Assembly: GCA_017871115.1 (NCBI GenBank)
Contig: JAFCIZ010000005.1
Span: 2,712,501-2,776,500 of the forward strand
DNA: 64,000 nucleotides
From: Cunninghamella blakesleeana
Lineage: Eukaryota; Mucoromycota; Mucoromycetes; Mucorales; Cunninghamellaceae
Reading direction: 5' to 3'
This document shows positions 17,333 to 29,667 of the stretch, piece after piece (the first letter of the stretch is position 1; each line of letters opens with the position of its first letter). Both the position numbers and the translations under genes were made by a program. The notes beneath the pieces were generated by a model. The model was not told the DNA's origin. It ran no database searches and saw nothing but the letters and a program-made list of their open reading frames with translations.

Positions 17333-18351
17333 TTACCAGTTATAAAAAGGTTTTGGGTTATAAATGGGTTTATTTTCAACAAGAGGGGTCCATACTTTTT
17401 TAGATTCTTTCCAACCACGAACACTACGCTTAGCTGATTTATCGTTAGATGGAGATGATGTGTCGGCCTCTTTTAATATGAATTTCATATGAGCTTGCTT
17501 ATGATGTAAAATACCAAACTGACCACGACCATGAGGATTAATTCGTCGAATGTAGCGTCCTTTTCCAACCCAAGCTTGTGCAATAATTATATTTTTCATA
17601 TCTTTTTGATCTTTAGCATTTTTTCTTGCAAAAGCTAAATTATGTAAAATCTTTTTAGCTGATCGTTTAGGTGAATATTCCATTTGTTTAATAGCTTCAT
17701 CTACGGTTAAGTTACGGAGCTGACGGGCGATCATGTTGAGTTTACGAGGGCTAGTTTTGAAATTAGCAGTAGACCATTTATACTATTGAATCATCATCAA
17801 GTAATAAAAAAAGAAAATTAAAATAACCATAATCAATAAAATATTTTTCATTATTTTTTCTTGTCTCTTAAAAAATCATATTATTTCATATACGCTGGAC
17901 TTACTTCTTTATTCACAGGTTGCTTTTCTTCGAGGGTAGATTCTGTTTCTAATTGTACATTATCAAATAAAGAAGAAGCACCTATTTGTGGGCGAGAAAC
18001 TTGTGGTTGTTCAGCATTACTTGTAAAGGTTGTAGAAAATCTAAGTAAATATATATATATAACGAATGAATATAAATATTTCCAGAGCTAAAATGGGAGT
18101 TCTTTTTCTCCTATTAATATTACTATTAGTATTATTATATATGAATATGTATTACTTTGCAGTTTGTAAAGTTTTTAACACGTTGACAGTTTGTGTTGAT
18201 TGTTTGAAAGGTTGTAATGCCTTGAAAGCGTTAGCTATTCATTATATATTACAAAAATGAATTATTATTACTATTGCTATTATTATTATTTTCATTATTA
18301 TTATTATATTTCTAGATGTATTTATGCTTCAAACTTACTTAAGGATAGCAT
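17333..18351 (-). CDS. MRPL22: Mitochondrial large-subunit ribosomal protein uL22m
   Basis: Structural protein lining the exit tunnel of the mitochondrial ribosome. Minus-strand exons are 18339-18351, 18156-18234, 17905-18040 and 17333-17782, giving 225 residues. The core, KWSTANFKTSPRKLNMIARQ followed by LTVDEAIKQMEYSPKRSAKK, is the uL22 fold, and the hairpin region has GKGRYIRRINPHGRGQFG. The first exon codes only four residues plus one base (MLSL); with exon 2 it makes an amphipathic, acid-free leader (LTNAFKALQPFKQSTQT) typical of a matrix-targeting sequence. The start was chosen because it is the only ATG that joins the leader in frame through GTAAGT/TAG splice sites. Divergent from the BAG-domain gene. 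Confidence 0.9.
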
Positions 18352-18573
18352 GTTTAAAAAAAAGAGGGGTAAAGAAAACAAAAAGATTAGAGAGAAAAAA
18401 AATAGAATATTATATTTTTTAGATTCCAGCCTGTCAAAGGGTAAAAAGTCACAAGCCAAAATTCTGAGCTTTAAAAAGGTTAAAATTTAAAGCTCTGGAA
18501 CCAGCAATTTTTTCCTTTTTTCTTTTCTTTTACTTTTTTATAAACTTGAACAATATACTTGAAAAATAAATAA
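18352..18573. promoter_or_regulatory. Divergent promoter between uL22m and UBL-BAG genes
   Basis: A 222-bp divergent promoter. It contains a perfect 10-bp inverted repeat, GAGCTTTAAA (18466-18475) and TTTAAAGCTC (18486-18495), separated by 10 nt. Flanking it is a second matched pair, TTCCAG (18424-18429) and CTGGAA (18495-18500). The word AAAGGGTAAAAAG lies at about 18437. Symmetry near the middle suits a shared control site, but no factor is assigned. Confidence 0.6.
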
Positions 18574-19408
18574 ATGAAATCAAAAATAGAAATTAAATGG
18601 AATGGAAGAACTTTTTATATAGAATTAGAGGAAAATGATTTTGATACTTGGACAGTACAAGATTTGAAAGAAAAATGTCATCGTATAACCGGTTTATCGT
18701 CAGAAAATATAAAGTTGCTTGCATATGGAGGTAAAAAGAAAACATGAAGCAAAATAACGTTTATTAAGAAAAAGGAAAACAGTAATAATAAAAGTAAAAC
18801 GGTATGTTAATATTATTACTGTTATTATTATATATATATTAGCTGTTATGAAAGATAAAAATGCACCACTCAGTCACTATAGTATTAAACCAGGAACTAA
18901 ACTAAGACTCATAGGAACTAATAAGGTAAGTTAATAGTTGTAAAAATATTCAAAAGGGAAAATAACAATAATGATAATAAAATATAAAAATAATTCATAT
19001 GCATTATATATATATATATATTATGATTACATGTATATTATATAGAAGTATGTTGATAAGCCTTTACCACCTAAACCAGAATCTGACGAACAACACACAC
19101 TAGATCAGCTTAATCAAATACATGATAAACTACATAGAACAATTATACCTGAAATTAGTGATTATGAAAATCAAGTAAAAAAATATAATAATGATACAAT
19201 GGAAGAAGACGGATCATTACAACAAAAACAAAAATTGATTCAAAAAGGATTGTATTTTGGTGAAATATTAATGCAACTTCTTTTCGAATATGATGGCGTT
19301 GTTTGTGCCCAAGGGTCTGATCAATCTAGACAATTAAGAAAGGACGGTGTTAGAATATCGCAAGAATTATTAGAAAAAGTAGATAGAATTAAAGATTCGA
19401 TTAAATAA
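18574..19408 (+). CDS. Ubiquitin-like plus BAG-domain co-chaperone (Bag1-like)
   Basis: Likely Hsp70 nucleotide-exchange co-chaperone. Exons are 18574-18730, 18843-18925 and 19046-19408, giving 200 residues. Residues ~1-80 form a ubiquitin-like fold (IKWNGRTFYIELEEND, TVQDLKEKCHRITGL, then a glycine-bearing AYGAVMKDKNAPLSHYSIKP and LRLIG). Residues ~95-200 form a helical bundle resembling a BAG domain: LDQLNQIHDKLHRTIIPEI, then KLIQKGLYFGEILMQLLFEYDGV, then the conserved type of end RKDGVRISQELLEKVDRI. The order matches BAG1 and S. pombe Bag101/102. No membrane anchor, unlike yeast Snl1. Divergent from uL22m. Confidence 0.85.
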
Positions 19409-20397
19409 AACAATTAGATTAAGAACAGAAGCATCACTTTCAATAATAAAAAAGGATTATTATTTGTACATAATATTCGTTTAAATTTAATTTTATGGGA
19501 TGGTGGGTATAAATGACTTATTTAATATAATAATGAATCTACATGTAATAATGCAGCTCAAAAAAGTAGTAACATTAGGTGAGACTTTATATAAAGACAA
19601 ATGATAAATTTCAAAGTCAATGAAAAAGACTCTTTATATACGTGATTGTATTTTTTTAAGTAAAGATTCATTCCTCTATGTATTGCGTTGATTTTTCAAT
19701 TAAAATAACTAATTTGCAGATACGATTATAATATATAATAATTATACGCTAAATTATGTGATTTTATTTTATTTGTTTCATATAATTGTTCTATCATAAA
19801 CCATTATAAAAAAGGAAAAGAAAATCATCTTCTGCTAAATAATATCAACATAGGATCCATCAGATTTTTAAAAATTACAAATAAAAAAAGCATGATGTGG
19901 TTTGATTTTTCAACTCTATTTTTCTAATTTTTATTAAAAGTCAACTGTTTTAAATATTGTGTTAGAATCTTCCAATTATAGATAATCGAATAGTATTAAT
20001 ATTAATATATATTTATTAATAAAAGTACTTAAAAGTATAAAAAAGGAGATTATAATTATATAGTATCACTTTATAACACTTTTACTCTAGTTTAGATGCA
20101 TAGTATTTATCCAACTGTAAATATTATAAAATATAAAAAAATCAATTGATCAATATTGTAATGGTTTAATATGTTACTTTATTGTATCAATTGAAAAGAT
20201 TAAAAATTTGAATGAGAATGAATATATATATATATATATATATTTAGATATGATTTATAAAATTAAATAAAAGCAATGAATAATAAAAATGATAATGAAA
20301 ATAAAAAATAATAATAATAATCAAAAGTATAAATTACAAAAAAAAGGGTTTGTATTATTCTTGTCACCTAAAAAATAAAAATAAAACTCTAATCTAT
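19409..20397. other. Intergenic region between BAG gene and NAT10
   Basis: About 1 kb between two convergent stops. It has AT-rich words, an (AT)n run at about 20222-20244 and several AATAAA-like signals. I see no coding frame, tRNA or repeat pair. Confidence 0.6.
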
Positions 20398-23300
20398 TTA
20401 AGAACGTCTTGTTTTCTTAGACATCTTCATATTCTTTACTTGGCGATTCATTTCTTTTTGAGCCATATCCTTTGCAGATTCTACTAATTTTCTTTTCTTT
20501 GATGATTTATCATTCTTTATACTAACAACAGAACTAACTTGCTTTTTACCGGATGCACTAGCCTTTACTTGAGCTTCTGCAGCAGACCAGTCTGTGTCAT
20601 TTTCAGCAATAGCATATTTTGTTAAATCCAATGAATCAATCATTTCTCGTTGTTTTGATTTAAGTTGATCTATTACTTCATTTCCCGCTTCTTGTAAATC
20701 ACTATCTACATCTGCTTTTAATGGTGTCCAAGCCATATCATCATCTAAAGCACGTTTGCCATCTTCCTTTTTATCTTCTGATGCGGCTTTTAATTTTTTC
20801 TTATTGATTTCTTGTTCATCTTCTTCTACAATAGCTTGACTTTGAATTTGAGTGAAGGCTTGACTAAATTTGCGAATAATTTTAACAAATAATGCCATGA
20901 CTTGGTTACTAGCAAGAGATAGTTCTTTTTCTAAATCATCTACTGTTTTCTTTTGTAAACCAATACCAAGTAAAATAGCACTTTGTACACCAGAGAGATT
21001 TACATCACTAGGTAAAACGCCACGGAAGTATAATTCTGCAATGGTAGGTACTAAGTCAATAATAACGTGATAATCCAACATATTATTAGAGTAACTTTCC
21101 AACCGTTTCAAATCATAAGGGGAGAAATATAAATCAAGTTGTGATTTCGTTAAGGAATCTGTATCATTATTAGAGTCATGACCATGTTTTGCACTTTCCA
21201 AAATGGAGAGACCATTGACGGATGAAAATTCACGGAATTGATATGCTAATAAATTAAGGAATCGACGAGAGAAATCTCTTGCAAAGGCATCTAACCAAGC
21301 AGCATTAGCAACTTTTTGTTCACCATCATCATTGCCACCTTCAGATAAAGTTTTAAGCATCACACAAGTATGCTCGCCTGTTAAATCATTAGCTGTTTGA
21401 CGCATATATAAAGGAACAAATCCAGCCCTCTTCCAGAATTTATGTAAAGAAGGAGTTAAACCAAAACTAACACCTAAATAATCTAAACGGGGAGCCACCT
21501 TATCAGAGAGTTTACCAAGTAAAGGAGGCATTTTACGAGGGTCACGTACTTTAATTTTGTCTGTTGCCAATGTCACATTTTCTAATTCATCATCATCCAC
21601 TTTAGAGAAAGCATTACCTTCTTCATCATCCTCTTTAATACCTTCACTGAGATCTGACATTTCACCTTGATAAAATGAAGCCAATAATTCCAATGCACGA
21701 GAACCATAACCCATATTAGCATAATCTGGGTGAGCAGCAATACGGACAACACGAGCACCAGATAAGCTAGCAAAATCATCATCTTGATATTGCTGAGAAA
21801 TAAGCCATGGAATCATATCACCAGCAGGTCGTTGGCCACGGGAGAGTTGGTTCATGACGGTTTGACGAGAAATATCACCTTCAAGGCAGACTTGAATCAC
21901 AACAAGAGGGTCAGGTAAACTATTACTGTTTTCGTTGATAGGTGGAAGCAATACGAACAAATGATGAGCAGGAGCATCACTCATTAATTGTAAATCGTTT
22001 GGCGAATTTTTATAGTGACTAGCAACATAAAGAGCCATCATACGTTGAAGGAAAGTTTCACTGACTGGATGATAAGAGAACAATGTATCACGATTGACAT
22101 AATAAAGTTCACATTCAGATGGATGAGGGCAGCCTTGAATGTTTTTAGAAATAACAGAGGCATCCAAACAAAGCAATTTATTTAACCATTTTTCAACAGG
22201 ATCATTTGGTGCATAACGAATAGGTTCTTCTAATTTTATTTCTTTTAATGTACGTCCACTGACTTGATTATTATCGTTACTTTCTTCATTTTTCTTTTGT
22301 CCAACAAAACTACGTGATTGTTCTCTAAGTTGTTGAATGAGCTTAAGTGATAATGATCTACCAGTACCTTCATAACCATTGATAGTGGATGCCATAAATA
22401 CTAAATAAGGTCCTAATAACTTACGCACAATAGGTAAAGGAATAGCCGCAGCTTCATCAATAACTACTAATTCAGCTTGTCCAAGTACATGGGCATCTTG
22501 AGGTTGAATATACTAAAATAAAATAATATAAAATATAATATATAAATAAAAAGTGTAATAGACAAGAGTAAAATAATTATTTATCATTTTTTCAACTTAC
22601 TTGAATAGTTTGACGATGTTGTCTAAAAATATTAACACGAACAATAGCCTTATTAAAATCAGGATTGGTTGATTGTACAATATCATAATCAAGATGCTCT
22701 TCATAACCAAGAGCATCAAAAGCCTTAAACACAAATTCAAATAAGGTTTTTAAATTTTCAGGGCTAGGAGAGGTGACAAATATATTAGAATAACCATACG
22801 CAACAGCAGATGCCATAGCAATACCAAGAGCAGCAGATTTACCACGACCACGGCCAGCTGTTAATGTAACTGTACTACGGAGAGACTTTTCTGAGATGGC
22901 TTCAATAAAGGTTAAAACAGCTTTAGCTTGGTCTACAGTTTTTGTTCCTTTAATCAATGATCCAACAGGTTCCGTATCAGCGAGTGATTGTTTTAATTCT
23001 TCTAATTCAATTGCTTCAGGTGATTTTTCATCTTCTGCTGTTTTCACTGGGAGAGCTTTAACATGCTTTCCCATACTAATTGGAAGCACGTTTAATTCAT
23101 CGTCTACTACTAAACAGGTTTCACTGGATCCAAGTGAGAGAATAAATCTTTCATTAAATCTACCAATGACATCATGATGAGCTTCTGTACGATAACGGGA
23201 GTGAACATCCTAAAATATAATAATAATAATATATTATTATTATTGCACTGCTAGTCATATTATTATCGCTATCTTTATTAATATTTTTTACCATAGTCAT

Positions 23301-24039
23301 TGTATATAATTGTTTAAGTGACTTCATACTCTTTAATAATAAAACAACCATACCACCACCTTCTACAGTTTCAATAGTACGAGCAAGAGTGTTGGGTGTG
23401 ATAGCTTCAAAATCTTGTAAAATACACATACCATATGTATTACCGAGAATATTTTGTGTTTCCTTATAATATGCATATCGAATATTGGTGACAGTTACAA
23501 ATAATTCAAAAGGATCGTCTTGATTGGCTTCACGTATACCTTTTTTAATGTCACGTTTAATTTTAGCTTCACGTTTCTTACGATGTCTATTATTATTGTT
23601 GTTGTTTTAAAATAAATAGAAAAGAAAAAAGAAAGGGCATAAATATTTTTCTATTTTTTTTTTAAAAAAAATATATGCAGTTAAAAGTAAGGTAATGTAT
23701 GTTATTATTATTGCTCTATTACGTTGTAAATCCTAGCTCTTTTTTATAGCACCAAAGTACAGATGGACGAGAAGTTACTTGAGCTTGAGATAAAAGCCAA
23801 TGTAAATTAACAATCTATTATAGGAAGTAATTTATAAACAGTTTTTTTAAGCGTTAATAACAAAAATAAAACAATATTAAAATAGCAGTAGGCGAAGGTT
23901 TAACTATTATATAAACATATATGCACATTACCTGATCTTTTCCTTTGTCACCAACAACAACAAAGAAAGATCTATGTTTTGTTTGCACACAGTTTTTAAT
24001 TAAAGTATGAACACGGGAATCAACAACTTTTTTCACCAT
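20398..24039 (-). CDS. KRE33: RNA cytidine acetyltransferase (Kre33/NAT10)
   Basis: Makes N4-acetylcytidine in 18S rRNA and, with a THUMP adaptor, in tRNA-Ser/Leu; needed for small-subunit maturation in the nucleolus. Minus-strand exons are 23932-24039, 23723-23814, 23292-23586, 22601-23209 and 20398-22512, giving 1072 residues, the usual size. The N-terminal DUF1726-like region starts MVKKVVDSRVHTLIKN. The RecA-like helicase has GRGRGKS (Walker A, about residues 284-290) and VIDEAAAIPL. The GNAT domain carries ARVVRIAAHPDYANMGYGSR (about 620-645) as the acetyl-CoA site. The C-terminus is Lys-rich and ends KNMKMSKKTRRS, a likely nucleolar targeting tail. Conservation with yeast Kre33 is strong along its whole length. 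Confidence 0.96.
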
Positions 24040-24191
24040 TTATATTTTTTTAAGGTCAAAAAAAAAAAAGTTTGAAAGAAGAGTTGAAAAAAAAAAAAAA
24101 AAAAATTGAATGAAATTTAAAACTTCGACCGAAAAAAATAAAAATAAAGTGGCTTAAAAAATCATGCATTTTTATTTTATAAATTAATTAA

Positions 24192-25927
24192 TTACAGTTG
24201 AATTTTAGCATCAAAGATAGTATTTAATAAGATTTTACGAAAACGAAGACCATCACCTTTTAAAATAACTTGTACATTATTACGTTCTAATCCCCAGGAA
24301 CTTTTATCTACGGGAGCCCAAGCACGTTTATCAGTACAGCACATACCAAGTGTATATTTTCCAGTTGTCTCAACTACCATATCTACATATTGATATTCCC
24401 ATCTATCATTAAATTTATTATCTTGATTATTACCATCGCCTTTATCGCTTATCATTTCAATCATCAACAGTACTGTATATGCATCATAGCTATATTAAAA
24501 CATTAAATGAATATATATATATTATATAAAAATAAGTTAAAAATTAAAAATTAACAATAATCATAATAAACAGTATATATTTATATGTATTTATAAAACT
24601 TACACTGCCCAATTATCTAATTTAAAGAGATTTAAGCATACATCAAATGACCATATCATAAAAGCATTAATGAAGCTATATAATGGGGTTGTTTTACCCA
24701 ATGGAAGAATATATTTTTCATAATCAGGTTTAGAAATTGTACCATCATCTGAACCTATTTTAAAATGAAAATATAAATTATGATAAGAATATAAATAATC
24801 ATAAAGAATAATTATATTATTATTTTATTTTTACTATCTTGTTTCGTTTTTTACCATCCAAAGGCATTACTACAACATGCATTGGAGCCACTTTATTATC
24901 ATGAATTAAACTTAAACGATGCTGGTAACCATCTGGTGAATGTTGGAAACCTTTAGATGTTGCCATGACAATGTCAGCAGCATGAGGATCAGCACGAAAG
25001 TTAAATTCAGCATAAGGAACTGTATTTCCAGGCGTATTGACATTTCCACCCATAATTACCACTCTTTTTGCTTTACTAAAAGTAATAGGATCTCTTTGAT
25101 AAGCAAGGGCAATGTTTGTTAATGGTCCAATAGCTACAATTGTTAATGTTAATGGTTCACTTTGTTTTAGTTGGTATAATATTTCATCCGCTGCATCTCG
25201 TTGTGTAGTATTAAACCATCTTTCTTCACTTTTTGTTATTCCTTCATCGCCATGAATTAAATGTTTTTCCCAATCTTTAGGTGCATCATGAAGCTATATA
25301 TTGATTATTAATATCATTATTTAAAAGTAAAAGAAAAAAAAATAAGATTTAGATTATTTAGATCATTTGATTTGAAAATTCAATTTTTTTTTTTGAGTTA
25401 CATTCTCATATATTCCGCCTAACCCATCTTGATGATGAAAATATGTAGCAACTACAGGTTCAATAGATAGCGGGGCGTCGGCACCTATTGTTTTTTTTTT
25501 AAAAAAGAAAAAGAAAAAGAAAAAAAAAAATGAATATATGAGTACACTTTATTAAATATATTTGATTATTGTATTCTATTTTAATTTTTTTTTTCTTTTT
25601 CTTTTTAATATACCAATAGCTAATATAGGTAACTCTTTAGGTGGTAATTTCAAAAACTTTCTTTGTTCTTCCATAACATTTAAAATGGTAACTGCATTTT
25701 TTTTAACGCACTCCAAACCTACATTTCCATGAGTTAAAGTAATAGCTTTTATTTGGACTTCAGGGGAAAGGTAAGCAAGAATAATAGCTAAAGCATCATC
25801 AATTCCCTAAATAAAAATTAAAAAATGAACATAATCATTTATTATATACACTGTTATTATTTTTATTATTTAATAATATTATTTTCATATTTACAGGATC
25901 TGTATCAATAATAATTGGTTCAACCAT
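24192..25927 (-). CDS. Inosine-uridine-type nucleoside hydrolase
   Basis: Hydrolyses the N-glycosidic bond of nucleosides for purine/pyrimidine salvage; exact substrate not predictable here. Minus-strand exons are 25895-25927, 25614-25806, 25402-25484, 24855-25293, 24604-24754 and 24192-24489, giving 398 residues. That is longer than the ~310-350 of bacterial members because of added segments near the C-terminus. The Ca2+-binding signature DTDPGIDDA spans intron 1 (Asp8, Asp10, Asp14, Asp15). TLTIVAIGPLTNIALA and VVIMGGN, then EFNFRADPHAAD, match the family. The late motif that is often His-Asp-Ala reads VYDAYTVLL: Asp is kept, but the general-acid His is Tyr. Either substrate preference differs or the acid comes from another residue. 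No signal peptide. Confidence 0.88.
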
Positions 25928-27514
25928 ATTCTATATAAATATACTATGAGAAAAAAAAAAAAAAAAAAAAGAAAAGAGAGAGAAAAAAAAAAGAAAAACC
26001 ATAATTTAATAATTTAATTTATTTGACTTATTTCACCCGATTCATTAATGATCCAATAAGAGTTTATCGGAGATCAAGTGCTTGCCTAAAATAATTTTGT
26101 TACCTAAAGAATTAAGATTTATTGTTCTTTTAACAGTAAAAAGATGATAGTCATACAGACTTGACATTTTTATTTTTATCAACTATTGTGCTCCTCTTTC
26201 CACGTAAATAATAACAGTTTTAAAAAATAATAGTACATGTATTCTTTTAAAAAAAAGAACTGTATAAAAAATAATTAGACAACCAGGGATCGATATTAAA
26301 AAAAATATAGTACGTGAGTTTTTAGTTAGTATTTATTTACTTTTATAAAACTAATTGAATAAAGTGACGGTATGTTTAAAATAAAGCTATTTCGTTGTAT
26401 TGATCACTAGATTTCTTGTAACCATTATTAAAATGCCTTTTTTTTTTCGAATTAATGAATAATTTACATTGCTATTGAAGGACATCTGATGAATAATATA
26501 ATTTTATTATCGCAGATAATTGATCAATATATCCAACATGAAAAATTCTAAGAAGGCATATATATTGCCATTAAATTAATTTATCTTTGGATTTTATTTT
26601 GACCTAAAGAGAAATCATAAGGAAATTTGCAATTTTGGCCTGTAAGGATAAGCTAACTTTGTAGCGTAAAATGACCAGCTTTTTAATTTTTTATTAGTTC
26701 TGATCAAGTATATATGAACTAAATAAAGTTTTATAAAGTAGTAATCAAAGTAATTCATAATAATAGTTAGCAATATATTACTCTATATATAACTATTCAA
26801 CTTTTTTGCTCCTGTTTTATTGGCAGTATTACATGTGCAGATAGAGATTAATTTATTTTAGCCAAAATTTCACCAAGTATAAAGAATACTGTTATGTAAC
26901 CAACAGACATAAGACTAAGTCCTTGACATAAAAATCAATCAATAAAGTTAATAGAAAAAATTTTGGCACGTTTTCTATTTTTATTTTATTAGTAAGTGTT
27001 TTTTAATAAAATTAAGAACATAATAATAGTTGTATAAAAGGAAGAGCAAAATAACATTTTGTAATGAAAATAAAAAAAAATAAAAATGACAAAAATGAGA
27101 ATATAGATATATAAAAAATGATAAAAATGATAAAAATTAAAAGAAACTCACAAAAACAAAAAATTGTGTTGAATTTTACTCCCCATCTTTTTTTCAATGT
27201 AAAAAACATTTTGGTTACATCGATTGTTCTACCATTGATCACATCCCAGAAAAATATATAAATTATTTATTTACTCATTTTCAATAAAAAAAATTGTAAA
27301 AAGGATTTATTGTTAGTTTAAATATATGGCCAACATAAATTAATATGGAAATATTGTACAAAAAAAAATTGATATATAATATAAAATAAAAATAAATTAA
27401 GAGATGTTAAAAAAAAGGAAATATTAAACTTATAGGATTTTCTTTTGAAAAAAATCAAAATCGAACTAGATATAAATATGTGCATCAGAAATAAATAATA
27501 ACAAAAGTAATGAA
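25928..27514. other. Long intergenic region, nothing recognised
   Basis: About 1.6 kb between the nucleoside hydrolase start and the acetyl-CoA synthetase stop. AT-rich, with A-tracts just upstream of the hydrolase start (about 25951-26000). Both strands were scanned for coding exons, tRNA boxes and repeats without a convincing hit. Confidence 0.55.
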
Positions 27515-29667
27515 TTATTGAGTACCATGAACCTTTTGAATAAGTACAGGAATAATGCTAGGGTCAGCCAAAGTACTTAAATCACCTAATTGATCTTGTT
27601 CACCATTTACAATTTTTCTTAAAATACGACGCATAATTTTACCAGAACGGGTCTTAGGATGGTCAGCAACAATATAAATACGCTTAGGGGAAGCAAAAGG
27701 ACCAATGATTTTACGAACTTGTAAAGTTAATTCTTTTTCTAAACCATCAGCAGTTTCAACATGGGGTTTTAAAGAAACAAAGGCATGAATACATTGACCA
27801 GTCAAATCATCATGACCACCAATAACGGCAGCTTCAGCAACACCTTCGTGATGAATAAGAGCAGATTCAATTTCGGCAGTAGATAAACGATGACCAGATA
27901 CATTAATAACATCATCTACACGACCACGAATCCAAATATAACCATCCTTATCAAGCGAGGCACCATCACCAGTAAAGTAATAGCCAGGGTATGGTTTCAA
28001 GTAAGTTTCCAAGAAACGGTGATGATTATTATAAACAGTACGAGCCATAGAAGGCCATGGTTGAGAAATAGCAAGAACACCAGTTTCGTCTACTTTATTT
28101 AATTCTTTACCAGTGGTAGGATCTAAGATGATTGGTTTAATACCAAAGAAAGGTAAAGTAGCAGAACCAGGTTTAGTAGGAGTAGCACCGGGTAAAGGAG
28201 AAATGATGATAGAACCAGTTTCTGTTTGCCAATAGGTATCCACTACAGCACATTGATTTCTACCTACCTTTTCATTATACCAATCCCAAGCTTCGGGATT
28301 AATAGGTTCACCGACTGAACCAATTACACGTAAACTGGATAAATCATAACCATCTAACCATTGATCACCTAAACGACGTAAAGCTCGAATAGCTGTAGGA
28401 GCAGTATAGAATTGAGTGATTTGATGTTTTTGAATTAAATCCCAGAAACGAGAAGGATTAGGATAAGTAGGGGTTGATTCAAAGACGACAGTGGTAGCAC
28501 CATTTAATAAGGGACCATAGGTAAGATAAGTATGACCAGTAATCCATCCGACATCAGCCATACAAGCATAGACATCATTTTCATGATAATCGAAGATATA
28601 TTTAAGAGTTAACATGGCACCAAGTAAATATCCACCAGTAGAATGTTGAATACCTTTGGGGGTACCGGTAGAACCGGAGGTATAAAGTAAGAAAAGAGGA
28701 TCTTCAGAATTCATAGGTTCAGGAGGACAGAAGGATCTAACTTTAGCAGTTTCTTCATGCCACCATACATCACGATCTTCTACCCAAGGAACGGGAGAGC
28801 CAGTACGACGATAAACAATAACGTGTTCTACATTGGTTTGATGATCACGTAAAGCATCATCCACAATACGTTTAGTAGCAATATTTTTTCCACCACGACG
28901 ACCTTCATCCGAAGTCAAAACAATACGAGCAGAAGAATCCACAACGCGATCACGTAATGATTCGGCAGAAAAGCCAGCAAAGACAACAGAATGAACGGCA
29001 CCAATACGAGCACAAGCTAATAAAGCGACTAAAGTTTCAGGAATCATAGGCATATAAACGATGACGTTATCCCCTTTACGTACACCAAGATTTTTTAATA
29101 CGTTTGCTACACGACTAACATCCCGTAATAATTCACCATATGTAATTTTACGAACTTGATCAGGTTCATCTCCTTCATGAATAATAGCTACTTTATCAGG
29201 ATTTTTTAAAGCGTGACGATCCACAGCATTATAAGAAGCATTGATTTCTCCTTCCAAAAACCAAGCTACATCACCTTCAAGTAAAGATCCATGACGAACG
29301 GTTTGGAAAGGCTTAGACCATGTTAATAATTCACGAGCACGCTATTTTCAAATCAATAAAAAGAATATATGAATAAATTAATTGAGTTTTATTTTTATAG
29401 CTTTACTCTCTACTCTTTTATTCCTGTTCACGCTCTCATATATATATATATGTATATATGTATATATATATATACATATATGTATCATTACTTTTATTTT
29501 ATTTTATAAATACTTACATCACCAAAGAACTTATCAGGATCTTCAACACTTTCTTTCCATAATTTTCTATAGGTATCTAAAGAGTCAATATGAGGAGTAG
29601 GACACTTGGAAGATAATAAACGTTCAGGAACAGGATGAGTAATGATTTCTTCTTCACCAGTAGTCAT
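27515..29667 (-). CDS. ACS1: Acetyl-CoA synthetase
   Basis: ATP-dependent ligase making acetyl-CoA from acetate for metabolism, lipid synthesis and histone acetylation. Minus-strand exons are 29518-29667 and 27515-29341, giving 658 residues. The adenylate-forming signature [11 protein letters not shown] lies at about residues 270-280. [12 protein letters not shown] and [20 protein letters not shown] are AMP-binding motifs. RSGKIMRR near the end holds the catalytic Lys at about residue 618, the usual target of reversible acetylation. The N-terminus [14 protein letters not shown] has no mitochondrial leader and no C-terminal SKL, so it is likely nucleocytosolic. Fungal names ACS1/ACS2 cannot be separated from one copy; the symbol is generic. 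Confidence 0.96.

Noticed and set aside
18061..18490. Plus-strand frames overlapping the uL22m introns and leader.
   Set aside because: They are antisense to uL22m and dominated by AT-rich intron sequence.
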